Positions 1 through 13,943 of a stretch of 64,000 nucleotides of DNA are shown here, in pieces. The stretch comes from Balanoglossus misakiensis (lineage: Eukaryota > Hemichordata): NCBI GenBank assembly GCA_040954595.2, contig CM082587.2, positions 7,998,001 through 8,062,000 on the forward strand. Reading direction: 5' to 3'. A model generated the notes under the pieces. The model was not told where the DNA came from, did no database searches, and was given only the letters and a program-made list of their open reading frames with translations. A program made the position numbers and the translations under genes. Each line of letters begins with the position of its first letter. The first letter of the stretch is position 1.

Positions 1-83
1 CCACTGAAAATCTGTGATTGGTTAGATCTCAATTTACCATGGTAACTGTGGCTAAATTTGTATAGGTGACCGTATACCTTTAA
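1..83. repeat. MITE family A, copy cut by the window start
   Basis: This is the right part of a short inverted-repeat element whose complete copy is at 42100-42281. The first 83 bases match the right part of that copy almost exactly, ending in the same terminal repeat (AGGTGACCGTATACCTTTAA). The left end lies outside the window. Confidence 0.8.
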
Positions 84-1813
84 TGTGACATCCATACAAT
101 GCAATGCTCTTCTTAATGTGAGAGTGAATCTGCAGATTATTGAATGAAATCAATCATCATTGCAACAATGCACAACAATCCAGGAAAGCATAACGATTGA
201 ATTTCCAATTGCTTTGAACTGAATACAATGTAGGTGAGAGAGGTAGATTACATGGTGTATCCCTGCCATCCCCACTGGCTGCTGAAATAAAGCTTCAAGG
301 ATGTCACATTATTGAATGTCAATTGTTCGCCTGTGTGGTGTCGGTATCTTCTGCGTAAAAAAGGACCCAGAAGTACAAGATTTGTCATCTTCTAAATTGA
401 AAATGACAGAGAATACATGGATATATATATATATAGAAAGTATTTTGTAGATTTGTTGCTTGCTTAGAGAGCAGATTTCCAATCTTTCCAAAAAGACCAT
501 CACACATTCATGTACATGATGTTGTACATGTACTGTACTTCTTTGGTATCATTCCATATCAGAATCGAATGGAGCCTTTGAGAACTGATAAAAAATATGC
601 TTGTTTGGAATTTGCAACCCTCATGAAGGCAGCAAGACAAAGTGGCTGTCAAAAAAGGATGATACACACTGTTATTCACTGTCTGCCAGGAAGTTTCAGG
701 ACAACTTCACTCTGGATTTTTTTTTTTTGCTGGATCTCGCATAAGTTATTAATGAGTACGTAGGCTTTGAGAGTCCCAATGTACACACAGACCCTGTTTC
801 ATTCCATCCAACCATCGCTTCTCTCGCTCTCCCCTAATGAGTTTCGAGGACTGGTGATGCAGCGGCGTCACAAAGGAGCTGTTGTCATGGAAACATCATG
901 CATTAGGGCTCCGGCTTTGCTAGTTACACATTACTCGGTGGCACCTAATCCTAATGAGTACACGGGCCCATGTGATGTTTGAAAGAGGATCACCGTAAAG
1001 AAGTCTCTGCCTGGATTCTCAAAAATGAAAAAAAAAAAAAATAGTCGTACAAGAGAAACGGTTTATAGTGATGAAAGAGCATATTCCTGGAGGGTGTTTG
1101 ATGTCTTGTAGTGAAGTCATCGTGGATCGCGATTTCAAAGGGAAAAACTGTTGTTTGAAGAATAAACGCAAGTCGTGCACGTTGTGTGCATGACTGTCAG
1201 GCTATATTTTCAAAGCAAGATTATTGTCGCTAAAGGGACTATTGTATTAAGCAGTTGAGATAGACAAGTCTTTCTTGTGAATAATGTTTTAGATTATAAT
1301 GAATCTTCTGCTGCTGGGGAGATGTATTGTTGAGAAAATGAAAGCCGTGTAAAATGGGCCATTTTTCTCCCTTTTGAATATTTCATTGAAGAAAATTGTA
1401 CGTCACTCAGTAGGAACTGAAAAATGTGTTCTTTTCCAAGTGTAAAGTGATGGGAACAAAACAGCTAGCACCTGAATAGAAATAAAAGCATGGAATGTTG
1501 CAAGAAGATTATTGACATACATGTATCATTGGGGGAGGGGGGGAGGCTATGAAGGTATTGCATGGCTGTGGCAGTGTACAGTACATGTACTGTAGTGGTG
1601 TACAGTAGACTGCATATAGGTCTTACACAATCAATCAGCATACATGTATACTTTCCTTTGGACCAGTACCTGCAATGTAAGTTGTAATATCCACAGCCCA
1701 GGGAAACACGTACATGGTAGTTCCTGTAAAAATAGAACTTCCCAAGCAGTAGGGTTAAGTCTCTGTATTCTGGATATGCATGGGAACAAAGGGAATTTTA
1801 CCGAAATTATGAA

Positions 1814-2008
1814 TTAAAAGTATACGGTCACCTCTAATGTACATACATGTATGCCTTTATATGGTCAGAAGGGTGTGTCTAAGTCTTTGATTTGGTGGTG
1901 CACTTCTTTTGTGTGTGCTACCAACTGAAAGTCTGTGATTGGTTATATTTCAGTTTTCCATGGTAAGTTAAAGTGGTTAAATTTGCAGTGGTCACCGTGT
2001 ACTTTTAA
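1814..2008. repeat. MITE family A, diverged copy
   Basis: About 195 bp running from TTAAAAGTATACGGTCACCT to an inverted copy of that end (GGTCACCGTGTACTTTTAA). The interior carries the family words 'ctgtgattggtta' and 'tttccatggtaa'. It is more diverged than the copy at 42100-42281. Confidence 0.75.
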
Positions 2009-2009
2009 A

Positions 2010-2098
2010 TACATGTACGATGCATATAATACATGTACATGTAGTGATGTACATTGTACATGTACTGTATGTAGACATACATGTACATGTACATGTAA
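2010..2098. repeat. TACATGTA-rich simple sequence
   Basis: A run of overlapping palindromic ACATGTAC/TACATGTA words. The same word recurs singly at dozens of places in the window. It gives rise to short His/Val/Thr/Cys-rich open frames on both strands that are not genes. Confidence 0.7.
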
Positions 2099-3307
2099 CT
2101 TCAATGCTTCTTCCAGACCCAACTGATCACTCACATGAAATGATTTGAGGTTTGAAATTCATACATGAACAGATGATGAACATATGGACATGTTCTTGAC
2201 TGGCTGCAGGTAACTTCATTATGATAGAAATCAGGTTCAGCATAATTCAATATCTCAGCAAAGAAGTAGCTGCATGCAGTAATGAACGGATGTCTCACGG
2301 TACTTGAGGATAAGTGTCCTGCAATCCCATGATGCAGCAGTCAAGTGTGTAAAGCCAGATTGATATTCAAATAGACTTTGCTCTGATTGGCACATCGCTG
2401 TGTTTCTGTCTCAAAACTGAAAATCGCCCACTGAAGCTGACTTCCTGCCGATCTTCTGTGAAATTGTACGACAAATTAATGAGAATAGTTGACTGCATGG
2501 GTTTAATTGGGCAGTGGTGCATTGTGGGAGACGCCATGTGTGTAGTTGACCCAACCCTGCAGCTGCACAAGTACAGTACATGTACTTGTGTTTCTCTTTG
2601 AGTGTATTGAGCATACATTAATCATGAAGTAAGTTCAGTTCCAATTTTGTGACAATGATGAAGTCTCTGGTCAGGTTTGCATTGCAGATAATTCGCTCAT
2701 TAAAGTACTGCCACAGAATATACTGCACTCGTGAAAATACCTGTAATACAATAATTATGTGCTAGAGATCATGTGCAAAGGTCATACTTTTCATAATTAC
2801 AAATGTATTTACAATTTTATTTTGTTGGTGTATTCAAAATAGGTTACTGTCTGGTCCAAAAGTGAGATACCTCAAAATGTCAAATGAAGACAATCATGTA
2901 TAGGAGAAGTTCAGTTGGTTACATGTACATTTGATATCTAGACAACCTGTCAGTATGTGCTTTGCACTCCAAGTGTCAACAGAAATGCCAGTGCAATTTC
3001 CTATTTTTCTGTTTGATTTGCGGCCAGGGACTGATGAATGAGTGAAGTTAACTATTAATGAAAATAATTCATTTTTTTTTAACTTCTGCAACAATAATCT
3101 GAGACAATCGTTAAGCTCTCTACATGTAGTTTCCAAATATGTTTGAATTAAAGCCAGTGGACATTTGATTGTAACATTGAAAAATTTCACCAGTTAGTGT
3201 AGTTGTTGCTCTTTAATATACTGATAATTTCTTTTGAAATTATCATTGGCAGGAGGTGTTTCTTTTTTAAACAAGGGAGTTCAGCTTAGAAAAAAAAATA
3301 CTGGGGA

Positions 3308-3321
3308 GGGGGGGGGGGGGG
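3308..3321 (+). repeat. Poly-G run
   Basis: An uninterrupted G run of about 14 bases. Comparable runs occur at 10395-10407, 14608-14620, 42429-42442 and 45151-45164. Such tracts are prone to length error in assemblies. Confidence 0.8.
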
Positions 3322-6300
3322 AACAAAGAAAATTAAAACTTGGCGAAAAAGAAATATGCAGCACAAACTAATGTCTCAGTCTGAGTGACATCACCAGTTG
3401 AAGTGACTGTGTTTTACACTGCATCAGGTCAGGTTGTCACTCCCTGAAAGACAGAATGAAATCGCATGGCAGGTAATTATCCTTACATTGCAATAACCCC
3501 AATTAGTAGATATCTTCAATTTATAGATCTCCAGGGAGCCCAAACTGGTGGTATTCTTCATGTTCAGAACTGCAGCGCTTTGAATTAACAGTGTAGTACA
3601 ATTTAGCTCGGAGTAATTTGGAAAGGAGTAATTCTGATTGAATTTCAATTTTCATCAAACGGTTAATTTTTAAAGATCACTTTTGTAATGACTGAGCAGT
3701 ATACAAATGTACATGTTCATGGCAAAGTAGACCTATTGACCTTTGACATGCTTGATCTTCAGCTGATAAAGACATCTAAATTCTAACGTGAAATGTTTGT
3801 ATGTACAGCTGTACTTTTGACTGAAAATGCTGGCTATGGCTTTAAGCACCCGTGGCATGTGGTGCCTTTTTTTCTTTTCGATTACCTTTGTTTACATTCG
3901 TATTTGGATAGTATACTAATGATAATGCTGTTAATTAAAAAGTTCATTGCACTTTTCAAAATTGAGATAAAAATTTATTTCTGGTGTTGATAGTCTGAGA
4001 AATTGGAATATTTTGGTTCATCAATAATTGACATAATTACCTATCAGTTTATTAAAACATATTAGACGTGACCTGTTGTAATCCTTATTGAACTCTGAGG
4101 AAAGCTGCCAAGCATTTTTTGTTGATGTGGCTTTGATCATTTGCTTGTATTTAATGAGTAGTCTTGTTTGGTATCTTGCTACATTTCAACGCTGTCTATC
4201 GTAATTGACCTTTGGAGACCTGTAAATTAATATCATCTTTGCTATTACAACACCAGACTTCAAAGAACATGTTTGGAATGATCAAATACAGAAAAATGGA
4301 TGTGCACGAATTCCTCATTAATTTAGCAGTTTCGAAAAAAATGCTGATTGTATGTCTGTCGAGAAACGAAAGATTTCCCGTTTTCTACTCGAATCAGTAC
4401 CTGAACGGCACTAGATTTTCATTTTCTTGGAAGTGCAGGTGTTGTAAATGTGTCACTGTCAACTGACTGTAAGCAGTCTTAGTCTTAGAGCAGGTGACTG
4501 GTCCTTTGTCACTGTGTGGTACAATGTAATGTCTGCTGTAAGTGGAAGCTACAATGTATATGGCATGTGTATGTAAACCATTGTGAACGCCAAGAGCTAA
4601 CCAATATCCGACTTTAACCAAAGCCTTCCCTGGCATATGCAACTGTCATGTTAGAATGGTGGGAGATGGTCTCATACATACTTAGGGCAAGTCCTGGCAT
4701 GCAATGTTATTAGACTGAGGCTGACTTCAGAGGCGTTACTAAGGAAAGTTACGTGTCAGTAAACGCTGTGGGTGAATCTTTTTAATGTACCTTTTTGATA
4801 AGCTAGCATCTAGTCTCTTTGCTTGTACTTCGGTTTTTAAGCAGATCTGGAAGTCCCCAAGGAGAGACAGAGAAAGGCAAAATTCAATCAGCAGCTTAGA
4901 GGCCTTAATTCCTAATATCCTGGTACAATCTAAGACAGTTCCATCGAGGGCAAAGGGATGTGATAATCTCGATGCAAGGGACGTACATGGATTGAGCTAC
5001 ATGTAGTTCGGTGGTGTCTTTGGTGTACATTTTGTAAAAAGTCATTCACAATATATATCTTCTGTAATGAGTATACTATGTAGGCTTTAGGTAGGTCATG
5101 GCCACAGACTTAAACTTGGACAACTTTTGCTATTTATACAATGCAGAAGTCCAGCATTTTGTGCAAACCTTTGTTTCTTTTTAAAAAAATCAAAATTGTG
5201 GCAAGTGAGATGATTGTCTCTTGAAATCAGAATATTTTCATTTTTAGTCTGCCCGTTCTAGCTGTCATCCCTTTCACTGTAATAGACTCGACCAGAAAGT
5301 ACATCCTCGTGATGATGAAAGCAAAAACAGATTTTGTCTGCTGTCACTTCTCAGGCGGCTTTTACCAAAATTAGAAATCAGTTTTTAACTTTGAAGCATG
5401 GATTTCCCGATTGAGATCATCCCCTCCACTCTCCTTTAAGTTTTCTTTTGTTTAACTACATTTTTGTATACTTCAAAACAGAAAAAGGCAAAAATGTTTT
5501 TTCGGTGAGTCTGATGAAAAATTAAAACAGCATCATTGATGTGAGCGCAGCGGTATCTTTCAGAAAATTCACATTGCTATGGGAACAGCCCAACTGAAAA
5601 TGATTCCAGTTGCTGCGTTCGTGTGAAGATGTTTTTCCCTGTAGGCTATCCAGCAGAGAAATCTTGTACCCTCAATAACGCTAATGTACCTTACACATAG
5701 TAATAATAATACATTCTGTCATGAAATGCTCTCCAGATATGGCATGGACTTACGTGTTGAATTGCAATTGAGATGTTTCTTTCCAAGCTAAAGCTGGTAG
5801 TGGTGGTAGTGACAGTCCATGAGGAATGTTTCCGTGCAACACAATCTTTTCATGGCACTGTTGTTGAGTGTGGGTATTCCCAGGTTCCTCATCGTTGTCA
5901 CAATAAAATACACCTCAGAATGTTACAAAATAGAAGCCAAATTGTTCTTGAACATCTTGTGTAACACTACAGAAGTACAGTGTATTCTAAGCTGAAATGT
6001 TTCACCTACATCACAGACTACATGTAGGTGTTGTAAATGTTAAGGGGAAGGTCGCCATTTTTTGTGCAGAGGCATTTTGACAAAATTACTCAAAATAGTG
6101 ACCATCATTTTGATGAAATTAATATGACAAAAAAGGTGGTGTTACCGATACTAGCACACATTTTCAATATCTTTTTCAGTTTTTATGGTCTAATACCCAA
6201 CACAGAGTTGTTACGCATATTGGCACCAATTTTTTTGAAACGTGAGAATCCCAGGGAAACTTAACCTTGTACTTCAAGTCGGTTCTTTTTGTTTTCGAAT

Positions 6301-6422
6301 GCTTTTAGTTTAACATTAGCTGGATGGTGAAGACATATCATTTAGAAGCTGCGTCGATACTCTGAAACTGAATTCTGCAGACTTCGAGTCCAAATGACCA
6401 TCTCGTATTTCACAGCTCAAAA

Positions 6423-6632
6423 TACTGTAAAACGGGTTATTTTCGTGAGTAAAAATTTTTGTGAAATACGCTAGAGCCAAAAAAACTTGAAAATAAAGAG
6501 TCGGGGAAAAATGTTTTTCAGAGATAACGATGCAGTAAGTGAAATACGAGAACCCGAAAATTATTTGCCTAACAGTTGCCTCTTCTGATATCGTGAAAAT
6601 TTCCTGTCGCGAAAATAACCCGTTTTACAGTA
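6423..6632. repeat. MITE family B
   Basis: About 210 bp with long terminal inverted repeats. The left end reads TACTGTAAAACGGGTTATTT and the right end is its reverse complement. Both arms continue into a TTTTCG-type motif. The flanking TA may be part of the repeat or a target duplication. A related copy lies at 12958-13166. Confidence 0.8.
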
Positions 6633-8843
6633 GACAAATCAGTATTTGCATTAGAGTGTGTGTACTAGGTGCATGTGTTGAAGATTTTGCATTATGTACT
6701 GGTGAAAGCTTTTGTGTACATAAGTCTAGATGTAAGTAGTTGTACTGGTAGTATTTTCCCGCCAAGATTCACTGAATTGGGCTTTTATTTGTGCCATGGT
6801 GAAAATATATGTGCAGGTTGCAATCATAAAAGTCTAGCTTAGCCCTGGCCATACAATGTACATGTAGCTCTGAGACATATAGCCTTCATATTACTGAACT
6901 GAACACTGGTATCGATATAACTTTGATTTACGTGATATAACTTTAGTTTTATTTATAGCTGAAATAAAATTTATCATCAGAGAGAATACAGTTAATCAAA
7001 ACAAGACGAAGTGAGACATGAGAGATTAGAGAGGATTATGTTTTTATCTGAGTACTCAGTGCAAGAATTGTGGAGATCACACATCAATTCATGGAAGACA
7101 TCTTAACTGGAGGCCTTACAAATGTACTTTGTTCATTTGAATTTAATGCAAGATCATTCCTTTCAGTGCTGTACGTTTATTTGAGGGATTGAAAGTAAAT
7201 GGAAAAGTTATAATGTGATTCAAACAATGAAAGGCAGAGGTACAAAAACTGTACATGTACCGTAGGTGATTTTATGGCATGCTCACTTCCTACTGTAACT
7301 CTGGAAGGTGCTTGTGTATCTTGTAATACAAGAATAAACTCCATATCTTTGATTTTTGCAGTTTGGAGTGGAGGTGTGGTATTTTTTTGAGGATGTGCAA
7401 GTTTGGGTTTGGTGTCAGAAAGGAAGATGGTGTGGAACTTGGAAGGGAAGTCCAAGAATCTGTTTAGGATTTACAATTCAAATTTTGCACCTGCAGATTG
7501 ATTCAGTGCAACTGCATCATGATTTCAAGTGTGAAAAAAAAAATGGCGGTTGTGGCTCTGATCTTGAGTTAAGATTTCATTTTGATCCAAATCTAATTAC
7601 TGAAGGATACAGTACGACTAGAAATAAAGTTGCACAAAACATGCTGCTGAGAAACTAGAATGCAAATAAGCCTTCTAAGGGAACACTGATGATAATGTTT
7701 GATAAAACGCTTTAGATGTGCCTATTTCAGTTACAAAAATATAATCACACTCACAGTCAAGATTTGCATGCACCTGCATTCCCATGCCATCAAATTGACT
7801 GTATTATGTCACAGTACAAATTACAATGTGAAAAATATTTATGAGTTGCGAAAGTCCAGACTTGCAGAGCGATGGTATTACTGTAGATGGGCGCAATGCC
7901 ATATAATGTTATCCGGAGGATAGAATATAAAATATGTAGTCTGTCAACTGAAGCTATAATAATGTTGCACAGTGCAAAGCATTAATATTTGGTCTGAATT
8001 CAAATGGTTCAGAGTAAAAGCTAATGTGCATGTAGCGATAAAATCTTGACGTACACGTGTATGGTGAATGAACTATATTTCTGATTAGTAGAGGGAAATT
8101 GGACTGAGTGAAGATATGATGGCCAAGTGTTTTTTTATATTCTGAAGCCATGAATTACTGTTGGCGCTTACAACATGATGTACTCTGATTATTTTCAGTA
8201 CTGCAGACGAATCGCTAATTTTTAAGTCATCGTGCAAATATTGCCGTCACTGAGCGTCACTGTGTGCGAACGAACCGTAGTGTTTGCCAATGGCATTGTT
8301 GAAAATTGCATCGCTCTGTTGCCTTCTGTCTCTATTTTTTTCAAGGTCTTTTTTTCATCCAACATTGCATAGTCTGTAACTCATAATTAGGTTCCACCAT
8401 TATGCAATGTAGGGGTGACTAGCGTGCAAGTCTGAGGGGAGCTGCAGGGTGTACAATGTATATGCATCTATCCAATAACAATAGCGCATTGTAGTCGTAC
8501 CATACTTATATTACATGTAACTCTAGCCATTCAGCTCAAACTACATGTATACTAGTGCAGTTGTGGTTTCATGGGAAGTACATGTAACATACATGCAGCA
8601 GGACAGCCAGAGCAGGACATTGACCCAAATATTTCATAAGATCAGTGATCAATTATCTGTGCATATAAAACCTGCTGTGTGCTGTTCTTGTCATGTCAAC
8701 AAATAATGCTTCATTTGAGCAGAGAGAGAGCTAAAAATTATAGGCATCATGTACATAAACCAACTCGGACTCGACTTGCAGAATAAAAAACCTTCAAGAT
8801 GTTCCTTTTGGTCTCAGAGGGAATTGTTTAGCATGATTCTGCA

Positions 8844-9038
8844 TTAAAAGGTGTACAGTCACCTATGGAAACCTACAGTTAACATGGTATTGTGATCTAT
8901 TGTGATTTTTAGTGGGTGGCACACGCAAAAAAAAGAGCGCCACCATATGTTCTTTAGAACCTTCAAATACGCCATTTCAGCCATACAATGTATACATGTA
9001 TGGGCGTATGTAAATTGGAGGTGACTGTATACCTTTAA
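8844..9038. repeat. MITE family A
   Basis: About 195 bp from TTAAAAGGTGTACAGTCACC to GGAGGTGACTGTATACCTTTAA. It is inverted relative to the copy at 42100-42281 and shares the internal words GGTGGCACACGC and GCGCCACC with the copy at 17262-17452. Confidence 0.8.
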
Positions 9039-11271
9039 TACAAGTTCCGGTAACATGTTGTAGGCAACTGCGCTGCCCTGCTGGAAAAGTTGAACTGCAC
9101 ATCCCCTGCAGCAATCATGCATCTAGGATGTGTCAGACTTGAAGCACTGTACATGTGGTTACACAACTGCTGCATGGCGGTCCCAGCATGTGTTACAATA
9201 GTGAAAACTTGGACAGATTGAAAACTGTAAAAATTACACTGAAAATATTGAGTGTGCAATTTCAATTTACACACTAGCTCATATTCAAGTCAGCCAAGTT
9301 GACTAACATACTAGACTTATTTAATATCTTTTCCGCTTTTTGTCCAATCTCTCAAAATGGAGATAAAAGGATACAGACCTTGAAAATTGAAACAGTTATC
9401 ATTTCATTGCATGGATTTCCTTAGTAACATTGCAGAATTGTGTGCCAATAAAATACAGTTACCAGTAGTAAAGTTAGAAACGGATATATATTTGTGTCGG
9501 TGAATAATAAAATCAGTCACCGTGCAGAAATCATAAAACTTAATGGTGGGATGAAATACAAGAAAGAAGCTCATGCTGAAACTCAGTGAAGTGCCATCTT
9601 GTTGCTATGGATACCTCTCAGCCTTGCCATTGAGCGAAAAGAATTATGGGCTTCTGATTCAAAATTTTAATTTTGTGAAAATTTCCTTGTTTGATCATTA
9701 CCGGTGCATCTCGAAAGGGAAATTCTGTTTAAGTAATTGCAATTCATCACTCAGGCTACATTGTATGTTGACGGTAGTATGTCTGGGCATGCATACTCCT
9801 TGTAGACATATTTGATTAGATTTCCAATGTCTTCAGGGTCAACTAAGTTAATGCGAAGAATGTTGGTTAGTTTCAGTGTGAAAAAAAAACCTAGCAGTAT
9901 CACCGTGTACCAGTATTTTATCACCGCATTGCTCACATACAGCACATTTGTAAACTCATTTGGCATGCGATCTGAAATTTTCCGAGGCATTTAGCTTTCA
10001 AACAGCAAGCCATAATAAATGATTGATTGAAAAAAAAGCATTATCCGGGGGAAAGTCAGCTGGGCTGTAGTCTGGGACTGAATGTACATGTAGTTGTAAA
10101 TGTTGTACATTACAGAGCAGTTAAGGTCCGATTAGGTTTCAATGTGTAATGTGAACCCTCGTTTAACCTTGACATGGGGTGCCCCGGTTATGTGATAGCT
10201 GCTGATATTCCTACAGCTGTTGCAAGGAAAATGCAGCCACTTGGAAACACAGGTGAGAGAGTGTGGCTCTCAGTTTGTACCAGTTCAGTTTCTACGGAAA
10301 CAGGAAAGATAATTGACAATTGATGCTCATATGTCATCAAAGTGCAAGTAGACTGTGCAGTGTTGCGTCCAGGATGGCATCAACGCCTTACAGTGGGGGG
10401 GGGGGGGTTTAAGGGGCACTGGTCCCCCCCTTGGCAAATTGCTAGGGGACTGCCAACATGTCAACAGAGACGAATTCCCCATAACCTTTGCTACAATGTA
10501 CATCATACATGTCACACATAGTGTCACTGTCAGTATCTTTTCAATTCATATATGATTTCACAGCATAACATTTGTGTAATATAAATAATGGGGCATCCAA
10601 TTATACAAATGTAGCAGAAAACATAACAGGGTCATTCATGTCATGATGTGTAACAGATCTTATTTATTAATAGCACATACAGGATCTCAGATTTTCTTTT
10701 GTTGTACATATTGATATCTGATTACAGAAATTATTTCTGTGGTCAAAATGATGATTTATGATATAAAATGAATGCAACAGCTTGACAATACAGAAGATAT
10801 ACTGGTACATTACAGGTGCCTCCTGGAAAAACATGTTATAGTCAGCTCTGTATTACATGTAGTTGCTCATTTCGTTTCACACTGATTGGTCAGTCGGAGA
10901 AAAAATATAATGGCTGCCGCCAGTGTCAGCTCCATTTTCTGATCAAATTTATCATGGAGCAACAAATGGAACTGCAGACAGTAATCGTTGTTTTACAGTT
11001 GTCTTGCTTGAATGAATGAATGAATGAACAACAATCATACAATATTGTTTGTCATTGTTTTTATCGCTAAGAATAGACAAGTCTGTTGAATGTTGACAAG
11101 ACAATCCAAACATCCTCGGGGCAAAGACTCACCATTTGCACAACTAGTACTACATACATGTATACTGTGCTACACATCTAAGATGACCATGTCAATGTCC
11201 AAAGAATTATGCCTATCCGAACGGTGAGAACTAATCTTGACTAATGTGTTGTGTCTGTTTCATATTTTCAG

Positions 11272-13943
11272 TTGCACAAAGACTGGGGACACAGTGTTTC
11301 CAAAATACTTGAAGGGAACGGAGTGTTAGCCTTGGTGACGCTTGAGAAGTTGCCACTCGATGAACATCACGCAATGAGAGTTGGCCGATTTATCGCTGAC
11401 CATCTCAAACACCACAAATGTGAATTACTCAGGTAAGACTGACGCTTTCTCCGGGTATGTGTGCAATTTTGATGTGAATGTAAAGCAAAAAAGGACCTCT
11501 TTGTTTCCAATCCAGCATGGTTCTCATAATAGTCCTGACCAAAAGAGCAAGTCTGTCATCTTTTCGTGTTTTCTGTGGTACTTATAGTACATGTAGGTAA
11601 AAGAAGCTGTGCATTATGGGTACAATGTAAAAACACCGAGCCATTGTTCAAGTTGATTCGGACTCAACTGTGATAGGCTCTGAATTTTCAAACAACATGA
11701 TTTTCAAAGTCTCTTCTTGCTGGAGCTGTCATTTCTCTTGAACTTGAAATCAGTAACCAAATTGCATGGACCACTGTACATGTACAATGTACATGTAGGT
11801 GAAATTACATTGTGTTGTCGCTATGAATGCGGTATCACATTGCTTGGGGTTGTCACTCTACAATCACTTTCACATTGCATTCTTATCATAGAGATTATAT
11901 CACATTGCATTGTCTTTCAGCAGAATGTCAGGTTGTGCTGACATTGTACAGATTATGTCACAGTTACCCACCATTCTTTGCCCTGTACCATTGAACTTGA
12001 AGGTTGCCTTGATAATGCCTTTTTTTCTGGTCTACATAGTGACAGTAATGTGAGCTATCTAAATAATTGTGAAAATAGTAGATCAAAAGAACAAATATTA
12101 AATTTGGGGCAATTATTTGGCATACAGTGTATTTGGTCAAAAATTCTATTTTTCAGAAAATGTTCACCATGTTGTGTGAACCTTGTTTTGCAGGGTCCAT
12201 AGAATGTTTTCTAATGGGATTGTTCGAATAATGGTAAAACGATCAATTACATGTATTTAAATACCTACATGTTATGTCAAAAGAAAATTTATCAATACAG
12301 TATGCTATATTAGTAATTAATAAATGTAGCAAAGTGCCATTGATGCTATTTCCACCAAACACTTTGTTGACATCAAAGCTTTGTTTTTATTTCAACACAG
12401 ATGGGACATAACACATATACTGCTATATTTCCACACACCTGTGGATTATGAAACACTGGGCCAACTCTTCCTCGACGGTCAGTTGGACAATTGCGAAGGA
12501 TACAAAGTCACCAGAATAGAACGTAAGTCGACTATTTTTGCATTCAGCTGGATCCCCGTTTCATACAATATGGCATATGCCAGTTGTCTCTGTCTTGGGA
12601 CAGACCATCTTTCAGAGGGGTGGAAAGGTTGCTGACACTAACCTGGTGTAAAACTAATATATCTACATTAGGTTTCTTTCGTATATATGAAAAGAGTATG
12701 TACAGTCTTTGCTAAGGCTTTGTTGCTGTACATGTATATCATGTTTCAGCAAATCAATTCTGAGACCTGAATTTAATTCAACCAAACTTTTCCTACACGA
12801 CTCAACTTATCTGCAAGAGATTTTGCACCGTTACATAGATACTACAATGTACAGTAGTAGTGAGTCGGCCATAGAACGCTGGCCATATTGCATTGATCTG
12901 TGGATGTATAGTAACAAGTTTAACAGTTACACATTATGTTTTGCCTATTAAGTTTATACTGTAAAACACTTTATTTTCGCGAGATGAAATTTTCGCGATA
13001 TCGAGAGAGGCCACTGTTTCGCGAGTATTAATTTTCACCTTTTCTTATTTCATTCACTGAATCGTTATCTTCAAAAAATTTACATGACTTTTTATTTTAA
13101 GGCTTTTTTGGGTCTCACATATTTCTCGAAAATTTATTGCTCGCGAAAATAAAGTGTTTTACAGTATATATATCTTGTTTTTACACTTCAGCCTGCGTGT
13201 TGACCAACCCACCCAGGTGTTTCATAGAGATCGAGTTACCCATGCACGTTGGAGACATACTACGAACCAGCATGCTGCCAATCATCACACCCTTTTCCTC
13301 GGCATTCACCCATGTGACCATCCGCGAGATATCCGACACGCACCACGGACACACGGACAACTCGGAGGACACTACGCCGCCCGCCAAACACCGCCGTCTG
13401 GACCGAAGTATACCCTCGCTGGCCCTCACCATGATGTTCACCGGGCAGATGCAGAAGCGGGCCCTCAAATCGGCCAAGTGCCTGGCCTCGTCGCCGTGGG
13501 AACTGTTCACGCTGCCCGACCCCGTGACCAAAGTTGTGGACTACGACACGCAGTACTTTAACAATATGGAGGTGGACATGCCCCTGTGGGCCGTCAAGAC
13601 CGGCTGCCCGATGGCCGGGGTGCGGATATCGCTCTTTGTGCGGGAGAGGATTAATTTTGACATTATGGACCAGTTCTACAGGAACATTACCGGCGTCACG
13701 CCCTTTGAGCGGGACCTCAACAACAGCGAAGTGCGCTACGCGACCTTCACCTTATCACCCAAAGCTGAATTCACACTTGTGCACTACCCGGGGGTTCTCC
13801 CCCAGGCCCTGGACAACCTCTCTTTGTACTTTTGCGTAGACAACCAATCGAAGGCCATCGGGGCCGAGAAGATATCCGACGATCACTGGCAACTGAAGGA
13901 TATAGAGGGAAACAAAGTCATTCTGTTTCTCCCTACGGTCTGA
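11272..13943 (+). CDS. FAM124-family-like protein, 3' three exons (5' part not found)
   Basis: I join exons at 11272-11432, 12401-12522 and 13192-13943. Each is bounded by good splice signals (cag acceptors; gtaaga and gtaagt donors) and the phases agree: phase 0 in, then phase 2, then phase 1. The joined C-terminal part is about 344 aa and ends at TGA 13941-13943. The last exon carries the similarity to vertebrate FAM124A/B: an 'SLALTMMF' strand, then 'SPWELF', 'DMPLWAVK' (compare 'TPLWAIR'), and a C-terminal 'HWQLKDIEGNKVILF' (compare 'RWQTEDHDGNKILL'). The function of FAM124 proteins is poorly known, and I infer none. The residues encoded by the first two exons are less clearly family-like. 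The last exon is much richer in G+C than its introns. No start codon is assigned, because the first visible exon begins at an acceptor. A MITE lies just upstream of the last exon. Confidence 0.72.
12958..13166. repeat. MITE family B, in the last intron of the FAM124-like gene
   Basis: About 209 bp, from TACTGTAAAACACTTTATTT to its inverted copy ending ...GTTTTACAGTA, with TTTTCGCGAG motifs inside both arms. It ends about 26 bp before the acceptor of the last exon (13192). Only a short pyrimidine-rich stretch separates the element from the exon. Confidence 0.85.

Larger units (their letters stand above)
84..11271. other. Non-coding upstream or intronic sequence
   Basis: I see no convincing exon on either strand. 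Open frames are short, unlike any family I recognise, and lack good flanking splice sites. The first visible exon of the FAM124-like gene (11272) starts in phase 0 after a splice acceptor, so at least one earlier exon exists and this stretch may be its intron. It contains MITEs at 1814-2008, 6423-6632 and 8844-9038, G-runs near 3308 and 10395, and many TACATGTA words. Confidence 0.6.

Noticed and set aside
7356-7658. 100-aa open frame rich in Trp and Cys
   Set aside because: No family resemblance and composition typical of chance frames.
13154-13839. Arg/Pro-rich open frames overlapping the last FAM124-like exon on both strands
   Set aside because: Out-of-frame shadows of a G+C-rich coding exon.
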